A stretch of DNA of 6,784 nt, from positions 1 to 6,784 of the forward strand of contig JALUZQ010000213.1 in the NCBI GenBank assembly GCA_027011725.1. The letters run 5' to 3'. Origin of the DNA: Sulfurimonas sp. Its GTDB lineage: Bacteria; Campylobacterota; Campylobacteria; Campylobacterales; Sulfurimonadaceae. Below the pieces are notes generated by a model that was given only the letters and a program-made list of their open reading frames with translations, was not told the origin of the DNA and searched no databases. Position numbers and translations under genes: made by a program. Position 1 is the stretch's first letter, and the number at the start of each line of letters is the position of its first letter. Positions 6,449-6,784 of this stretch are shown here, one piece after another.

Positions 6449-6478
6449 AAATCCCTAAAAATAGGGATTTTATTTTTT
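6449..6478 (+). terminator. Hairpin with T-rich tail at the right end of the IS
   Basis: AAATCCCTA (6449-6457) and TAGGGATTT (6462-6470) form a perfect 9-bp stem with an AAAA loop, followed on the + strand by TATTTTTT (6471-6478). This has the form of an intrinsic terminator for + strand (antisense to transposase) transcription leaving the element. On the - strand the stem is not followed by a T-run, so it would not terminate reads entering the transposase gene. It could also be a protein-binding palindrome. Confidence 0.5.
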
Positions 6479-6491
6479 GATTTCCAAAAAG

Positions 6492-6505
6492 TGAGAAACT
6501 CAGGA
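6492..6505 (-). repeat. Right terminal inverted repeat of the IS1634-like element
   Basis: Read on the - strand this is TCCTGAGTTTCTCA, 13 of 14 identical to the left end. The istB frame hits a TGA formed by this repeat (6500-6502). Confidence 0.65.
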
Positions 6506-6697
6506 GGCAAACTTGGTAAGGGTTTTTATGCTCCTATCCATTTTTCTTTCATATTCGAGTTGCAATAGCTCATGTAAAAACTGTATGTACTGCCAGTTCT
6601 CTTTTGCTGCGGTTGCGGCGATACCGTGAAACTCCTCTGCAATATGCGGGAGTTTGAGCGCTTGGCATAAAGAGCCGATCTTTGCTTCTATCTCCAT
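6500..6697 (-). pseudogene. istB: istB 5' fragment (IS21-family helper ATPase), cut by the IS1634-like element
   Basis: The frame runs 65 codons from ATG 6697, with AGGAGG (6704-6709 on the - strand) 6 bases upstream. Only the stretch to about 6506 is istB; the last codon and the stop come from the inserted repeat. The sequence has the IstB N-terminal pattern: ALKLPHIAEEF, then YIQFLHELLQLEYERKMDRSIK. Full IstB has about 250 residues with Walker A/B ATPase motifs, and these are absent, so no function remains. The ATPase part does not reappear left of the IS. The overlap with a reading frame ending at 6688 fits the istA-istB arrangement of IS21 elements. Confidence 0.75.
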
Positions 6698-6784
6698 AGT
6701 GCGCCTCCTATCATAAAATGTGTCGCGTAAAGACAAAAAAGTGCCCCAGGAATCAATGTGTCATACTCTGGTATATCCCTGTTT
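6688..6784 (-). CDS. Probable istA 3' end (IS21-family transposase), partial at the window edge
   Basis: An open frame enters from the right edge (first full codon at 6783) and gives 31 residues, from NRDIPEYDTLIPGALF to HFMIGGALWR, then TAG. It overlaps the istB ATG by 10 bp, as expected for istA followed by istB. The residues themselves are too few to prove the family; the call rests mostly on position. The end of the frame carries the istB ribosome-binding site. Confidence 0.5.
   Translation of the reverse strand, partial: NRDIPEYDTLIPGALFCLYATHFMIGGALWR

Larger units (their letters stand above)
4783..6505 (-). mobile_element. IS1634-like (IS4 superfamily) insertion sequence, complete
   Basis: About 1723 bp bounded by 14-bp inverted repeats with one mismatch: TCCTGACTTTCTCA at the left and TCCTGAGTTTCTCA (read on the - strand) at the right. 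It holds one intact transposase gene. The ends fit the flanks: the barrel-protein frame begins just outside the left repeat, and the istB frame breaks at the right repeat. No target-site duplication is visible, and the two flanks belong to different genes. The ends were found by eye; family assignment rests on the transposase. Confidence 0.7.

Noticed and set aside
1..6784. CRISPR array, tRNA or rRNA genes, riboswitch
   Set aside because: No regularly spaced repeats, cloverleaf or conserved rRNA sequence was seen on either strand; nearly all the DNA is accounted for by genes and the IS.

Overview
The window reads as chromosomal DNA of a low-to-moderate GC bacterium. The protein style (short E3, short LipA and LipB, an outer-membrane barrel tail ending in Phe) suggests a Campylobacterota (Sulfurimonas/Sulfuricurvum-like) organism. 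That placement is by impression only, not by a search.

Left two thirds (1-4535, all + strand): a tightly packed operon for a 2-oxo acid (probably pyruvate) dehydrogenase and its lipoyl cofactor. The order is E2 acyltransferase (5' end outside the window), a RhuM-Fic fusion gene, E3 dihydrolipoamide dehydrogenase (lpdA), octanoyltransferase (lipB) and lipoyl synthase (lipA). Gaps are 4 and 5 bp and overlaps 4 and 14 bp, so the set is probably cotranscribed and partly translationally coupled. LipB and LipA would make the lipoyl group on the E2 protein, and E3 would reoxidise it. E1 and the E2 lipoyl domain are presumably upstream.

The odd member is the RhuM-Fic gene (850-1815), which sits between E2 and E3. 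It is visibly AT-richer than lpdA. An identical 8-bp sequence, AGGAGTAG, forms the end of E2 and also the end of the Fic gene. At each site it supplies both the stop codon and the ribosome-binding site of the next gene. This looks like a cassette that entered the E2-E3 junction without breaking either gene's expression signals. The Fic active-site motif is intact, and there is no adjacent antitoxin and no recognisable inhibitory motif.

Right third (4547-6784, all - strand): a patchwork of accessory DNA. It contains the last ~78 codons of an outer-membrane barrel (porin-like) gene, convergent with lipA. Next comes an IS4-superfamily, IS1634-like insertion sequence (about 4783-6505) with an intact DDE transposase and near-perfect 14-bp terminal inverted repeats. 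Last is the 5' part of an IS21-type istB, overlapped by a probable istA tail. The two flanks of the IS1634-like element come from different genes and show no target duplication, so this locus was rearranged (IS-mediated deletion or recombination between copies) rather than produced by one simple insertion.
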